DNA from: Sporomusaceae bacterium
Lineage (GTDB): Bacteria; Bacillota; Negativicutes; Acidaminococcales; JAJUGR01
Assembly: GCA_029265905.1 (NCBI GenBank)
Contig: JAJUGR010000018.1
Location: 1-47,611, forward strand
Direction of reading: 5' to 3'
Length of the DNA stretch: 47,611 nucleotides
A program made the position numbers and the translations under genes. The first letter of the stretch is position 1; each line of letters starts with the position of its first letter. This document shows, piece by piece, positions 15,776-24,139 of the stretch. A model generated the notes under the pieces. It was not told the DNA's origin, did no database searches, and was given only the letters and a program-made list of their open reading frames with translations.

Positions 15776-16228
15776 TTACAGGCCTTCGACAAGGCCTTTT
15801 TCTTTTATCAGGCGCAAGAGGATGGCGGCTGCTCCGGCGGTGATGGCGAGGCAGTTTTTCTTTTGCTCCGTCGTGCCGGCTTCGTATTTAATCAAGCAGC
15901 CGCAACTGCGCCCGCCGAACTCGTCGGAAAATCGAGTGAGAAATTCATGCGTCAGATCGGACATTGGTTTTTTGAGCTGGTCCGGTGCGGTTCGTCCCGC
16001 CAGGAGGCCCAGCGTCATGACAGCGCCGCTGGCTGCGCCGCAGGGGCCGTCCGGAAAGGTCATCCCGCCGCCAAAGCCGGCTGCCGCCCGCAGCGCATCG
16101 GGGGATACGTTTAAGGACAATAGCTCGCAGAACGCTCTGAACACTGACTCGGCGCAATTGTAGCCGGACTTGTAGTTGTTGCCGGCGGCGTCGTGAAAAA
16201 CTTTTTCCTGCTCTGTTTGAACAATCAT
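15776..16228 (-). CDS. C_GCAxxG_C_C family redox-type protein
   Basis: 150 residues, ATG preceded by GGCAGGGA on the minus strand. The signature cysteines are in order: YNCAES (Cys24), GPCGAASGAVMTLG (GxxxCGAxxG, mid-chain), and SCGCLIKYE with a final NCLAIT. This is the small, mostly helical family annotated C_GCAxxG_C_C. Such proteins are common in anaerobes and are thought to be redox-active or cofactor-binding; the function is unproven. It is a single gene, convergent with the RNA gene and divergent from the GntR regulator. Confidence 0.9.
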   Translation of the reverse strand: MIVQTEQEKVFHDAAGNNYKSGYNCAESVFRAFCELLSLNVSPDALRAAAGFGGGMTFPDGPCGAASGAVMTLGLLAGRTAPDQLKKPMSDLTHEFLTRFSDEFGGRSCGCLIKYEAGTTEQKKNCLAITAGAAAILLRLIKEKGLVEGL

Positions 16229-16428
16229 TGCTATCCCTGCCTTTGCATATTGTTTGATTTTATCTTAGCTGGAAAAACGGCCGGCGGCAAGCGCGGTGCG
16301 TTTTGTTACAAAAAGATTTGCCGGGCGGCGTGAACCTAACAAAACGCATATAATTTTTGATAATTGAGTTTTGTCAATGTTTTGTTATTGCCTTTCCGCG
16401 CTTTTTATGTCAGAATAAATACATATCA

Positions 16429-16460
16429 CCAAATTGGCTTAATGGATTAATCCAATTTGG
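16429..16460. promoter_or_regulatory. Palindromic operator upstream of the GntR gene
   Basis: CCAAATTGG at 16429-16437 and CCAATTTGG at 16452-16460 form a perfect inverted repeat 14 bases apart, with ATTAAT-like symmetry between. Each arm is itself nearly palindromic. It overlaps the expected transcription start and runs up to the ribosome binding site (AAGGAGGG, 16461), so binding here would block expression. The arrangement suits autoregulation by the GntR protein encoded just downstream. That pairing is inference. Confidence 0.7.
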
Positions 16461-16475
16461 AAGGAGGGTGGCCGA

Positions 16476-17432
16476 TTGATCCTATCGCGTGTCGGAGTGC
16501 CGGTATATTTGCAAGTGAAGGCAAAGATTGAGGAGAAAATCAAAAACGGCGAGTACGGACCAGGAATGAAGCTGCCCACCGAACGGGCGTTGGCGGAGGA
16601 GTTGGGGATCAGCCGCAACACGGTCAGCGCCGCCTATAAGGAGTTGCTGCTAGAAGGCGTGCTGGAGGCGCGGCAGGGGCGCGGCACGTTTGTGCGAGGG
16701 GCGGCGGCTGCGGATGAACAGGACTTGCCGGGCAGCCGTCGCCAACGCGCGGTCAAAATCATTGACGCAGCCTTGAAACAAGTGCTGGAACTGGGCTTTT
16801 CCGCGGAGCAGTTTGCGGCGATTGCTAGCCTGCGGGTGCAGGAAAAGCTGGGGGCGGTCAAGGCGCTGCGCGTCGCGGTTGTCGACCACGCGGCGGAGTT
16901 TGCCAGCCAATACGTCCGCCAGATCGGGCAGATCGCCAACGTGCAGTTTGAAACCATCGCCCTCGCTGATTTGCACGCTGGCCGCGTTCGCCGGGAGTTC
17001 CTTGATTCGTGCGATTTGGTGATCACGACGACGAAGCACAAGGCGGAGGTCAGTGCGTTTTGGGGCCAGGACAAAAAGCTTTTGGTCGTCTCGGCCGTGC
17101 CGAACATGGAAGCCATGCTGAAGCTGGCGCGCCTGCCTGTTGGCAGCCGGATCGGCGCGGTGGCCGAGAGTGCCGCGTTTGCTGAGGCGCTGAGGAAATT
17201 GTCGCAGACCGTCACGTTGAACGCCTTGCAGGTCGACGCGGCGCCGGTTGAAGATCTACAGGCCCTGCGCCAGTTTGCCGAGCAGCACGCCGTGTTGGTC
17301 ACCTCGGTCGAGCGGGAGCGCATGACCAGACAGGCGGCCCAGGCGGGTCAGGAAATCATCGTTTTTTACTATGAGCTGGACCAAGGCTCGCTGGCGCAAG
17401 CTGTCGCCGGCATTTTGAATAAAACAAATTGA
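16476..17432 (+). CDS. GntR-family transcriptional regulator of the methylaspartate operon
   Basis: 318 residues, TTG start 5 bases after AAGGAGGGTGG. The winged helix-turn-helix spans about residues 8-75: VPVYLQVKAKIEEKI, PTERALAEELGISRNTVSAAYKEL, ARQGRGTFV. The C-terminal 230 residues are not a recognisable FadR, HutC or aminotransferase-type effector domain. They alternate strands and helices (RVAVVDHAAEFASQYVRQIG, LVITTTKHKAEVSAFWG) as in a Rossmann-like or periplasmic-binding fold. It is the first gene of the operon, 15 bases before glmS, and carries a strong palindrome upstream. It probably senses glutamate or a pathway intermediate; that is inference from position. Confidence 0.88.
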   Translation: MILSRVGVPVYLQVKAKIEEKIKNGEYGPGMKLPTERALAEELGISRNTVSAAYKELLLEGVLEARQGRGTFVRGAAAADEQDLPGSRRQRAVKIIDAALKQVLELGFSAEQFAAIASLRVQEKLGAVKALRVAVVDHAAEFASQYVRQIGQIANVQFETIALADLHAGRVRREFLDSCDLVITTTKHKAEVSAFWGQDKKLLVVSAVPNMEAMLKLARLPVGSRIGAVAESAAFAEALRKLSQTVTLNALQVDAAPVEDLQALRQFAEQHAVLVTSVERERMTRQAAQAGQEIIVFYYELDQGSLAQAVAGILNKTN

Positions 17433-17447
17433 GAGGGGAAAGAACGA

Positions 17448-17882
17448 ATGGGATTGGAGAAGGCAAAAATCATACTTGGGGTAATCGGGGCTGACTGCCA
17501 TGCGGTCGGAAATAAAATCCTCGACCACGCGCTGAGCGCGGCTGGCTTTGAGGTGATCAACCTCGGCGTGCTGGTGCCGCAGGAGGAGTTTATCAGCGCC
17601 GCGATTGAAACAGACGCCAAAGCCATTCTGGTCGGGTCGCTTTACGGCCACGGCGAAATCGACTGCCGCGGTCTGCGCGACCGCTGCCTGGAAAGCGGCC
17701 TGAATGACATTTTGCTGTATGTCGGCGGCAACCTTGTCGTCGGCAAGACCGACTTTGACGCGGTCAAAGAAAAATTCAGCGCCATGGGCTATGACCGGAT
17801 TTATGCGCCGGGCACGCTGCCTGACGAGGTCATTGCTGATTTGAAAGCTGATTTGGCAAAGAAGGGTGTTAGACATGGCTAA
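17448..17882 (+). CDS. glmS: Glutamate mutase sigma (S) subunit, B12-binding
   Basis: 144 residues, close to the usual 137. Small cobalamin-binding component of adenosylcobalamin-dependent glutamate mutase, which converts L-glutamate to (2S,3S)-3-methylaspartate. The base-off/His-on motif DxHxxG is present as DCHAVG (residues 16-21, His18 as the lower cobalt ligand). Further along are the SLYGHGE and VGGNLVVG segments of the nucleotide-tail pocket. It is followed by glmL with an 8-base overlap, then glmE: the classic order S, L, E of clostridial glutamate fermenters. Confidence 0.95.
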   Translation: MGLEKAKIILGVIGADCHAVGNKILDHALSAAGFEVINLGVLVPQEEFISAAIETDAKAILVGSLYGHGEIDCRGLRDRCLESGLNDILLYVGGNLVVGKTDFDAVKEKFSAMGYDRIYAPGTLPDEVIADLKADLAKKGVRHG

Positions 17883-19278
17883 CTTATTGCTGATCGATTT
17901 TGGCAGTACGTATACGAAAGTGACGGCTGTTGACGTTGAGCAAGAAGTCATTCTCGGCACGGCTTCGGCCATGACGACAGTTGCCACCGATATAACGGAC
18001 GGACTTGACCGGGCCTTAGCGTCACTGGAGAGCAAGATCGGCGCGCGGGCCTACGATAAAACGCTGGCCTGCTCGAGTGCGGCCGGCGGCCTGAAAATGG
18101 TGGCGATCGGCCTGGTGCCGGAACTGACGGCGGAAGCCGCCAAGCGGGCGGCGCTGGGCGCCGGCGCGAAGGTGCTGGGCGTGTTCTGCCACGAGCTAAG
18201 CGAGCTGGAAATGGCCGAGATCGCCACCTTGGCGCCGGAAATCATTTTGCTGGCCGGCGGAACAAATGGCGGCAACAAGGAAGTGCTGCTCCATAACGCT
18301 GCCATGCTGGCGCAAATGCCTAAACCGGTGCCGGTTATCGTAGCCGGCAACAAGGTGGTGGCCGGCAAAGCGGCGTCGATCCTGGCCAGCGGCGGCAAAG
18401 AAGCGATCGTTACTGAAAACGTCATGCCGCGGTTGAATGAACTGCATATCGAACCGGCCCGCCATGCGATCCGCGAGGTTTTCCTGCGCCGGATCGTGGA
18501 AGCCAAGGGGTTGAACAAGGCGCGGCGGCTGGTGGACGAAGTGGTCGAGCCGACGCCAGCGGCAGTGCTGAAAGCGGCGGAATTGCTGGCCATGGGTACG
18601 GACCGGGAGCCCGGCGTTGGCGAACTGATGATGGTTGACATCGGCGGGGCGACGACGGATGTGTACTCGATTGCCTCCGGGGCGCCGACACACGAGTATA
18701 TTCAGCAAAAAGGCCTGCCCGAACCATTTGCCAAGCGGACGGTGGAAGGCGACTTGGGCATGCGCTACAGCGCCGCGTCCCTGGTTCATGCGGCTGGGCT
18801 GAGCCGGCTGGCGCAAGCGGCCGGCGTTGACGAGGCGGCCGTCGAGCGCTATCTGGCCGTTATTGAACAGCAGGTCGACTACCTGCCCCAAAATGCTGTG
18901 GAAGCGGCGATTGAACGGGAGCTTGGCTGCGCCTGCACGCGCCTGGCGGTGGAGCGCCATGTCGGCCGGGTGGAAACAGTCTACACCACCATGGGTTCGA
19001 TGATGCTGCAGACCGGCAAGGATTTGACCGAGATTAAAACGGTCATCGGCACGGGCGGCGTGATTATCGGCAGCGCCGATCCGGAAGCGATGCTCTCCGG
19101 CGCGCTGTTTGACGAGGCGAAGCCGGGGCTCTTGAAGCCCAAGGCGCCCCGCCTGCTGGTGGACAAGGAATATATCTTGGCGGCCATGGGGCTGCTTGGC
19201 GATGTCTATCCGGACGTGGCCGTACGGATGATGAAACGAATTATTGCGGGAGGGAACGCACATGGAACTGAAAAATAA
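17875..19278 (+). CDS. glmL: MutL/GlmL reactivase-like protein of glutamate mutase
   Basis: 467 residues. ATG 17875 is 7 bases after AAGAAGGG. It belongs to the ASKHA (actin/Hsp70-like ATPase) fold: phosphate-1 loop [17 protein letters not shown] at the N-terminus, the adenosine motif [15 protein letters not shown] near residue 255 and [16 protein letters not shown] near 395. Always found between the mutase subunits, it is thought to reactivate or protect the B12 enzyme by exchanging damaged cobalamin; the role is established by association rather than fully proven. It overlaps glmS by 8 and glmE by 17 bases, so translation is coupled. Confidence 0.93.
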   Translation: MANLLLIDFGSTYTKVTAVDVEQEVILGTASAMTTVATDITDGLDRALASLESKIGARAYDKTLACSSAAGGLKMVAIGLVPELTAEAAKRAALGAGAKVLGVFCHELSELEMAEIATLAPEIILLAGGTNGGNKEVLLHNAAMLAQMPKPVPVIVAGNKVVAGKAASILASGGKEAIVTENVMPRLNELHIEPARHAIREVFLRRIVEAKGLNKARRLVDEVVEPTPAAVLKAAELLAMGTDREPGVGELMMVDIGGATTDVYSIASGAPTHEYIQQKGLPEPFAKRTVEGDLGMRYSAASLVHAAGLSRLAQAAGVDEAAVERYLAVIEQQVDYLPQNAVEAAIERELGCACTRLAVERHVGRVETVYTTMGSMMLQTGKDLTEIKTVIGTGGVIIGSADPEAMLSGALFDEAKPGLLKPKAPRLLVDKEYILAAMGLLGDVYPDVAVRMMKRIIAGGNAHGTEK

Positions 19279-20713
19279 AAAGTGGAGCCATGATGAATTT
19301 TATGCGATGCGTAAAGACGTGCTGACGCATTGGGCGACCGGCGCCGAGGTCGATTTTGACGAGGCGGTGCGCTACCACGCAACGATTCCGGCGAAAAAAC
19401 ACTTTGCCAAACGCTTGACGAAAGCGAAAAAGGCCGGTGAAACGCTGACCCAGCCGCGGGCGGGCGTCGCGCTCATCGACGAGCATATCAACCTGCTGAA
19501 CTACCTGGCGGAAGAAGGGGAAGCGGACCTCTTGCCGTCGACGATCGACAGCTACACGCGGCAGAACCAATACAAGGAAGCGCAAAACGGCATCGAGGAA
19601 AGCCTGCGCGCCGGTCGTTCGCTGCTAAATGGCTTCCCGGCCGTCAACCACGGCGTCGCCGGCGTGCGCCGCGTGGTAGAAGCGGTCAAAGGGCCGGTCC
19701 AAGTGCGCCATGGCACGCCGGATGCGCGCCTCCTGACGGAAATCACGCTGGCCGGCGGCTTCACCGCCTACGAGGGCGGCGGCATTTCCTACAATATTCC
19801 CTACGCCAAAAGCGTATCGCTGGAAAAAACGATTTTTGACTGGCAGTACTGCGACCGACTGGTTGGCATCTACGCCGAACATGGCGTTGAAATCAACCGC
19901 GAGCCGTTCGGGCCCTTGACCGGCACCCTGGTGCCGCCCAGTGTTTCGCATTCCGTGGCCATCATCGAGGCGATCCTGGCTGCAGAGCAGGGCGTAAAAA
20001 ACATCACGCTCGGCTACGGTCAGTGCGGCAACCTCATTCAGGATGTGGCGGCGATCAAGGCGCTCGAACAACTGGCGGAGGAATACCTGGCGAAACACGG
20101 CTACAATGACTGCCTGCTGACTACGGTTTTCCACCAGTGGATGGGCGGCTTCCCGCAGGACGAGGCGAAAGCCTTCGCAGTTATCTCCTGGGGCGCGGCG
20201 GCGGCCGCTCTGGCCAAAGCGACGAAAGTAATCGTCAAAACGCCGCATGAAGCGTTCGGCATCCCGACGAAAGAAGCCAACGCGCAAGGCCTGAAAACAA
20301 CGAAGCAATTGATCAGCATGCTGCGCGACCAGCCTTTCCCGATCACGCAGGAAGTAGAGGCGGAGATCAACATCATCAAAGCCGAGACGCGCTGCATTTT
20401 GGACAAGGTGTTTGAACTGGGCGGCGGCGACTTTGCGGCCGGTACGGTGCGCGCGTTCGAGGCGGGCATTTTGGACGTGCCGTTCTCGCCGAGCAAATAC
20501 AACCTGAACAAAATCCTGCCCGCGCGCGACAACAATGGCGCCGTGCGGCTGTTCAACACCGGCAACCTGCCCTTTACGCAGGAGATCGTTGATTTCCATC
20601 GCGAAAAAATGGCAGAGCGGGCGAAGTTCGAGGGGCGCAGCGCCAGCTTCCAGATGGTCATTGACGACATCTACGCGATTTCCCATGGCCGCCTGGTCGG
20701 TCGCCCGAAATAA
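19262..20713 (+). CDS. glmE: Glutamate mutase epsilon (E) subunit
   Basis: 483 residues, exactly the length of the Clostridium tetanomorphum subunit. ATG 19262 is behind CGGGAGGGAACG. This is the catalytic TIM-barrel component holding the glutamate substrate and the active radical, acting with the sigma subunit and coenzyme B12. Typical segments are [25 protein letters not shown] (substrate arginines), [15 protein letters not shown] and [16 protein letters not shown]. No truncation or substitution is apparent. The next gene begins 44 bases on. Confidence 0.95.
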   Translation: MELKNKKWSHDEFYAMRKDVLTHWATGAEVDFDEAVRYHATIPAKKHFAKRLTKAKKAGETLTQPRAGVALIDEHINLLNYLAEEGEADLLPSTIDSYTRQNQYKEAQNGIEESLRAGRSLLNGFPAVNHGVAGVRRVVEAVKGPVQVRHGTPDARLLTEITLAGGFTAYEGGGISYNIPYAKSVSLEKTIFDWQYCDRLVGIYAEHGVEINREPFGPLTGTLVPPSVSHSVAIIEAILAAEQGVKNITLGYGQCGNLIQDVAAIKALEQLAEEYLAKHGYNDCLLTTVFHQWMGGFPQDEAKAFAVISWGAAAAALAKATKVIVKTPHEAFGIPTKEANAQGLKTTKQLISMLRDQPFPITQEVEAEINIIKAETRCILDKVFELGGGDFAAGTVRAFEAGILDVPFSPSKYNLNKILPARDNNGAVRLFNTGNLPFTQEIVDFHREKMAERAKFEGRSASFQMVIDDIYAISHGRLVGRPK

Positions 20714-20757
20714 GCCTTGCCGGCGGCAAGAGCAAACAAACAAGGGGATGTTTAGTG

Positions 20758-21999
20758 ATGAAGATTGTAAACGTGGTTGCGGCGAAAGGCCGGACGGGTT
20801 TTTATTTTGACGATCAGCGGGCGATCAAGGCCAACGCCGCGCATGACGGCTTCGCCTACGTGGGCGAACCGGTTACGCCGGGCTTCACCTCCGTTCGGCA
20901 GGCCGGCGAGGCCGTGTCGGTGCTGCTGGTGCTGGAAGACGGACAGATCGCCTGGGGCGACTGCGCGGCGGTGCAATACAGCGGGGCCGGCGGGCGCGAT
21001 CCGCTCTTTTTGGCGGAGGATTTCATTCCGGTGATTGAGGCGCAGATCAAGCCGCGCCTGGTCGGGCAGGAGCTCGACTCCTTCCGCCGCCTGGCCGAAG
21101 ACATCGACAGCCTCACGGACGCCCAGGGCAAGCTCATCCACACGGCGCTGCGCTACGGCGTGACCCAGGCGATTTTGGACGCGGTGGCCAAAGCGAAAAA
21201 ACAGCTGATGTGCGAAGTGGTCGCCGACGAATACAACACGACCGTATCGGACAAAGAGATTCCGATCTTCACGCAGTCGGGCGATGACCGCTACCTGAAC
21301 GCCGACAAGATGATCATCAAGGGCGCGCAAGTGCTGCCGCATGCGTTGATCAATAACGTGGAAGGAAAACTGGGCCTAAACGGCGAAAAGCTGATTGATT
21401 ACGTCGTTTGGCTGCGCAACCGCATTTTGGCGCTGCGGACCAGCGACGCCTACCAGCCGGTGCTGCATATCGACGTGTATGGCACGATCGGCCTGGCGTT
21501 TAACAATGACACCGAGGCTATGGCCAACTACCTCGGCAAGCTCGAGCAGGCGGCGCTGCCGTTCAAGCTGCGCATCGAGGGGCCGATGGACGTTGAGGAG
21601 CGCGACGGCCAAATTGCGGCGCTGGCGGCCTTGACCGCCCGGCTCCGCGAACTGAAGATCGGCGTGGAAATCGTGGCTGACGAATGGTGCAACACGTACG
21701 AGGACATCAAGCTGTTCGCCGACAAGCGGGCGGGCGACATGCTGCAGATCAAGACGCCGGATTTGGGCGGCATCAACAACATCATCGAATCGGTGCTCTA
21801 CTGCAAGCAAAAGGGCATCGGCGCTTACCAGGGCGGAACCTGCAACGAAACCGACCGTTCCGCGCAAGTCTGCGTCCATATCGCCATGGCGACCCAGCCG
21901 GCGCAAATGCTGGCTAAGCCCGGCATGGGCGTGGACGAAGGGTTTATGATTGTCTATAACGAAATGCAGCGGATTTTGGCGTTGCGCGCCGCCCGCTGA
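20758..21999 (+). CDS. mal: Methylaspartate ammonia-lyase
   Basis: 413 residues. ATG 20758 gives the standard N-terminus MKIVNV, with AAGGGGA 9 bases upstream. It removes ammonia from 3-methylaspartate to give mesaconate. Enolase superfamily: the N-terminal cap has the signature DDQRAIKANAAHDGF and QYSGAGGRDPLFL. The barrel carries the Mg2+ ligands in HIDVYGTIG, RIEGPMDVEE and ADEWCNTYE. The catalytic lysine lies in LQIKTPDLGGI and the catalytic histidine in LPHALINNVEG. All residues known from the C. tetanomorphum enzyme are conserved. Confidence 0.96.
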   Translation: MKIVNVVAAKGRTGFYFDDQRAIKANAAHDGFAYVGEPVTPGFTSVRQAGEAVSVLLVLEDGQIAWGDCAAVQYSGAGGRDPLFLAEDFIPVIEAQIKPRLVGQELDSFRRLAEDIDSLTDAQGKLIHTALRYGVTQAILDAVAKAKKQLMCEVVADEYNTTVSDKEIPIFTQSGDDRYLNADKMIIKGAQVLPHALINNVEGKLGLNGEKLIDYVVWLRNRILALRTSDAYQPVLHIDVYGTIGLAFNNDTEAMANYLGKLEQAALPFKLRIEGPMDVEERDGQIAALAALTARLRELKIGVEIVADEWCNTYEDIKLFADKRAGDMLQIKTPDLGGINNIIESVLYCKQKGIGAYQGGTCNETDRSAQVCVHIAMATQPAQMLAKPGMGVDEGFMIVYNEMQRILALRAAR

Positions 22000-22020
22000 C
22001 AGTAGCGAGGGAGGGGTTTT

Positions 22021-22956
22021 ATGCGGTCCATCATGTTGTCCGACTTGCTTATGTATTCGAGTTATTTTGCCCCGCGGGGCAGAATGCGCATGTATGTGCT
22101 GGGGCAGCAGCTGGGCGAGCGCTATCTGTCGCCGATGGACCGCCTGATCGGCATTGTCGGCGACAGCGGCGCCGGCAAGTCCTCCCTGATCAAAGGCTTG
22201 TTTCCGGGGCTTGAGCTCACCAATGATGACGACGGGGTCAACATCCGGCCTCTGCCGCTGCTCAAAAACATCGATCGGGAGTTTTTTTCCTGCCACACGT
22301 ACCACATGGATGCCCGGTTTGAACTGGCATTTACGCAACTGCACGTGCTGGCGGATGCGGTCAACAAGGCGCTGGCGCACGGCAAGCGGGTGGTCATTGA
22401 GCACTTCGACCTGCTGGCGCCCAGCCTGGGAACGAATGCGGACGTCCTGATCGGCGTCGGCGGCGAAGTGGTCGTCGTGCGGCCCACCGTCTTTGGCCCG
22501 GCGCCGCAGGACTTGGCCGCGATCGTGCGCAAGACGCTGCGCTACCGGAAAATGGCCCATACGGCCGAGGACCTGACCTCGCGCATCCTGGTGCAGGAAT
22601 ATGGGGCGATCCTGCCGTTTTCCCACCGGGACGTCCACCACGGCTTTGTGCTCGAGTACGGCAGCAAGCTGGAGGCCGACCTGAAGACGGTGGAGGAGAA
22701 GGTCAAGAAGCTCATTGACGAAGGGCTTAGCGTCTGCTACGGCGACGAGAGCCATATCCTGATCGACGGCGAATCGTGGAAATGCTCGGGGCCGCGCACG
22801 CATGTCAGCAACACGGAGGATATCGAAAATTTCCACTTGTTGCCGGAGTACAAGTACGACCCCAAGACAAATACGTATTTGATTATCGGTCTTGTCGGCA
22901 GCAGCCGTGACGATTTGGACGGCATCGCCGCGCTCGGTCACGCTGCCAGCTTATAA
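22021..22956 (+). CDS. P-loop protein with alanyl-tRNA-synthetase second additional domain
   Basis: 311 residues behind GAGGGAGGGG. Residues 1-45 are a variable lead. The Walker A motif GDSGAGKSS is at about 47-55, in a kinase- or GTPase-like N-terminal half that continues to about 175. The C-terminal part (about 185-295) resembles the tRNA_SAD editing-type domain of alanyl-tRNA synthetase: FSHRDVHHGFVLEYGSKLE, LSVCYGDESHILIDGESWKCSGPRTH. It contains the His/Cys residues such domains use for zinc. Genes of this kind accompany methylaspartate pathway operons, but their function is unknown. It is placed between mal and citD, so a role in maturation or regulation of one of these enzymes is a reasonable guess only. 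Confidence 0.8.
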   Translation: MRSIMLSDLLMYSSYFAPRGRMRMYVLGQQLGERYLSPMDRLIGIVGDSGAGKSSLIKGLFPGLELTNDDDGVNIRPLPLLKNIDREFFSCHTYHMDARFELAFTQLHVLADAVNKALAHGKRVVIEHFDLLAPSLGTNADVLIGVGGEVVVVRPTVFGPAPQDLAAIVRKTLRYRKMAHTAEDLTSRILVQEYGAILPFSHRDVHHGFVLEYGSKLEADLKTVEEKVKKLIDEGLSVCYGDESHILIDGESWKCSGPRTHVSNTEDIENFHLLPEYKYDPKTNTYLIIGLVGSSRDDLDGIAALGHAASL

Positions 22957-22970
22957 AAAGGGGGAATTCG

Positions 22971-23279
22971 ATGAAAACGGTGGAAAAGCCCGCTCAAGCG
23001 GGAACGCTTGAATCAGGCGACATTCTGGTCGTGGTCGCCCCGGCGACCGGCGCGCAAGACGACATTGCCATTGAGCTGCAAAGCCTGGTCATGGCGCAAT
23101 ACGGCGACGCGATCCGCGAGACGATCGCTTCAACGATGCGGACGCAAGGCGTTACTCGCGCAGTTGTACAGGCGACGGACCGCGGCGCGCTCGACTGCAC
23201 GATCCGGGCCCGCGTATTGACGGCGCTTGCCCGGGGCGGCGTGGGGCTCGAGGAAGGGGCGATTTCATGGAACGCTTAA
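22971..23279 (+). CDS. citD: Citramalate/citrate lyase acyl carrier protein, gamma subunit
   Basis: 102 residues behind AAAGGGGG. Acyl carrier protein of the lyase, carrying the phosphoribosyl-dephospho-CoA arm that holds the acetyl thioester. Family signatures: AGTLESGDILV near residue 11 with the modified serine, then IELQSLVMAQYGDAIRETI, and the strongly conserved DRGALDCTIRARVLTAL. The length fits CitD. In this operon the natural substrate is citramalate rather than citrate. It overlaps citE by 13 bases. Confidence 0.93.
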   Translation: MKTVEKPAQAGTLESGDILVVVAPATGAQDDIAIELQSLVMAQYGDAIRETIASTMRTQGVTRAVVQATDRGALDCTIRARVLTALARGGVGLEEGAISWNA

Positions 23280-24139
23280 GAAGCCTGCTGTTTATGCCCG
23301 GCAACAACCCTGCCATGCTGCAAGCGGGCGGGGTTTTTGAGGCGGATGCGGTTATTTTGGATTTGGAAGATGCGGTGGCGCCGCGCGAAAAGGATGCAGC
23401 CCGCATGCTTGTTCGCGCGGCTTTGCATACGGTTGACTATGGCGCGAGCCGCACGGTTGTGCGGATCAACACGCTCGACACGTTCGGGCACGAAGACATT
23501 CGGGCGATCGTCCCGGCCGGGCCGCAGGTCATCCTATTGCCGAAGGTGGAGAGCGCGGCGGCGATTCATGACGCCGTGGCGGCGATGAAAGCCGTCGAAC
23601 GGCCGGGGCAGGAGCCGGTGAAATTGATCGCCCTGATCGAAACGCCGTGCGGCTTGGCCGAGGCCTTGGCGATCGCCCGGGCTGACAAACGGGTGATTGC
23701 GCTGGCCTTGGGGGCGGAGGACTACACCGCCTCGCTGGGCGCGCAGCGGACCAAAGTCGGCACGGAAATCATCACCGCCCGCAACCTGTTGGTCAACGCG
23801 GCGGCGGCGGCGGGGATCGACGCCTTGGATACGCCGTTTACCGACGTGAATGATGAGGCGGGCCTGACGGCGGACACGCAGCTGGCCAAACAGCTTGGCT
23901 TCAAAGGCAAGCTGTGCATCAACCCGCGCCAGATCGACACGGTGCATGACGTCTTCAACCCCAGCGAAGCGGAAATCAACTGGGCAAGGCGCGTGCTGGC
24001 AGCCATTCGCCAGGCTGAGGCCGAGGGGACCGGCGTCGTCGCCTTGGACGGCAAAATGATTGACGCGCCCATCGTCAGCCGCGCGCAGCGCACGCTGGCC
24101 TTGGCGCGTCTGCAAAATCCGCAGGAGGTGGAGGCGTGA
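23267..24139 (+). CDS. citE: Citramalate/citrate lyase beta subunit
   Basis: 290 residues, ATG inside the end of citD behind GAGGAAGGGG. TIM barrel of the HpcH/HpaI family: RSLLFMPGNNPAML at the N-terminus (CoA-ester and Mg2+ region), LDLEDAVAPREKDAAR with the metal-binding acidic residues, VRINTLDT, LPKVESA, LIETPCGLAEAL, LALGAEDYTASLGAQRT. It cleaves the (3S)-citramalyl thioester on CitD to pyruvate and acetyl-CitD. Its stop codon overlaps the start of citF. Confidence 0.93.
   Translation: MERLRSLLFMPGNNPAMLQAGGVFEADAVILDLEDAVAPREKDAARMLVRAALHTVDYGASRTVVRINTLDTFGHEDIRAIVPAGPQVILLPKVESAAAIHDAVAAMKAVERPGQEPVKLIALIETPCGLAEALAIARADKRVIALALGAEDYTASLGAQRTKVGTEIITARNLLVNAAAAAGIDALDTPFTDVNDEAGLTADTQLAKQLGFKGKLCINPRQIDTVHDVFNPSEAEINWARRVLAAIRQAEAEGTGVVALDGKMIDAPIVSRAQRTLALARLQNPQEVEA

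Noticed and set aside
21376-22941. A 521-codon minus-strand frame opposite mal and the P-loop gene
   Set aside because: Same shadow effect; the plus strand has full catalytic motifs.
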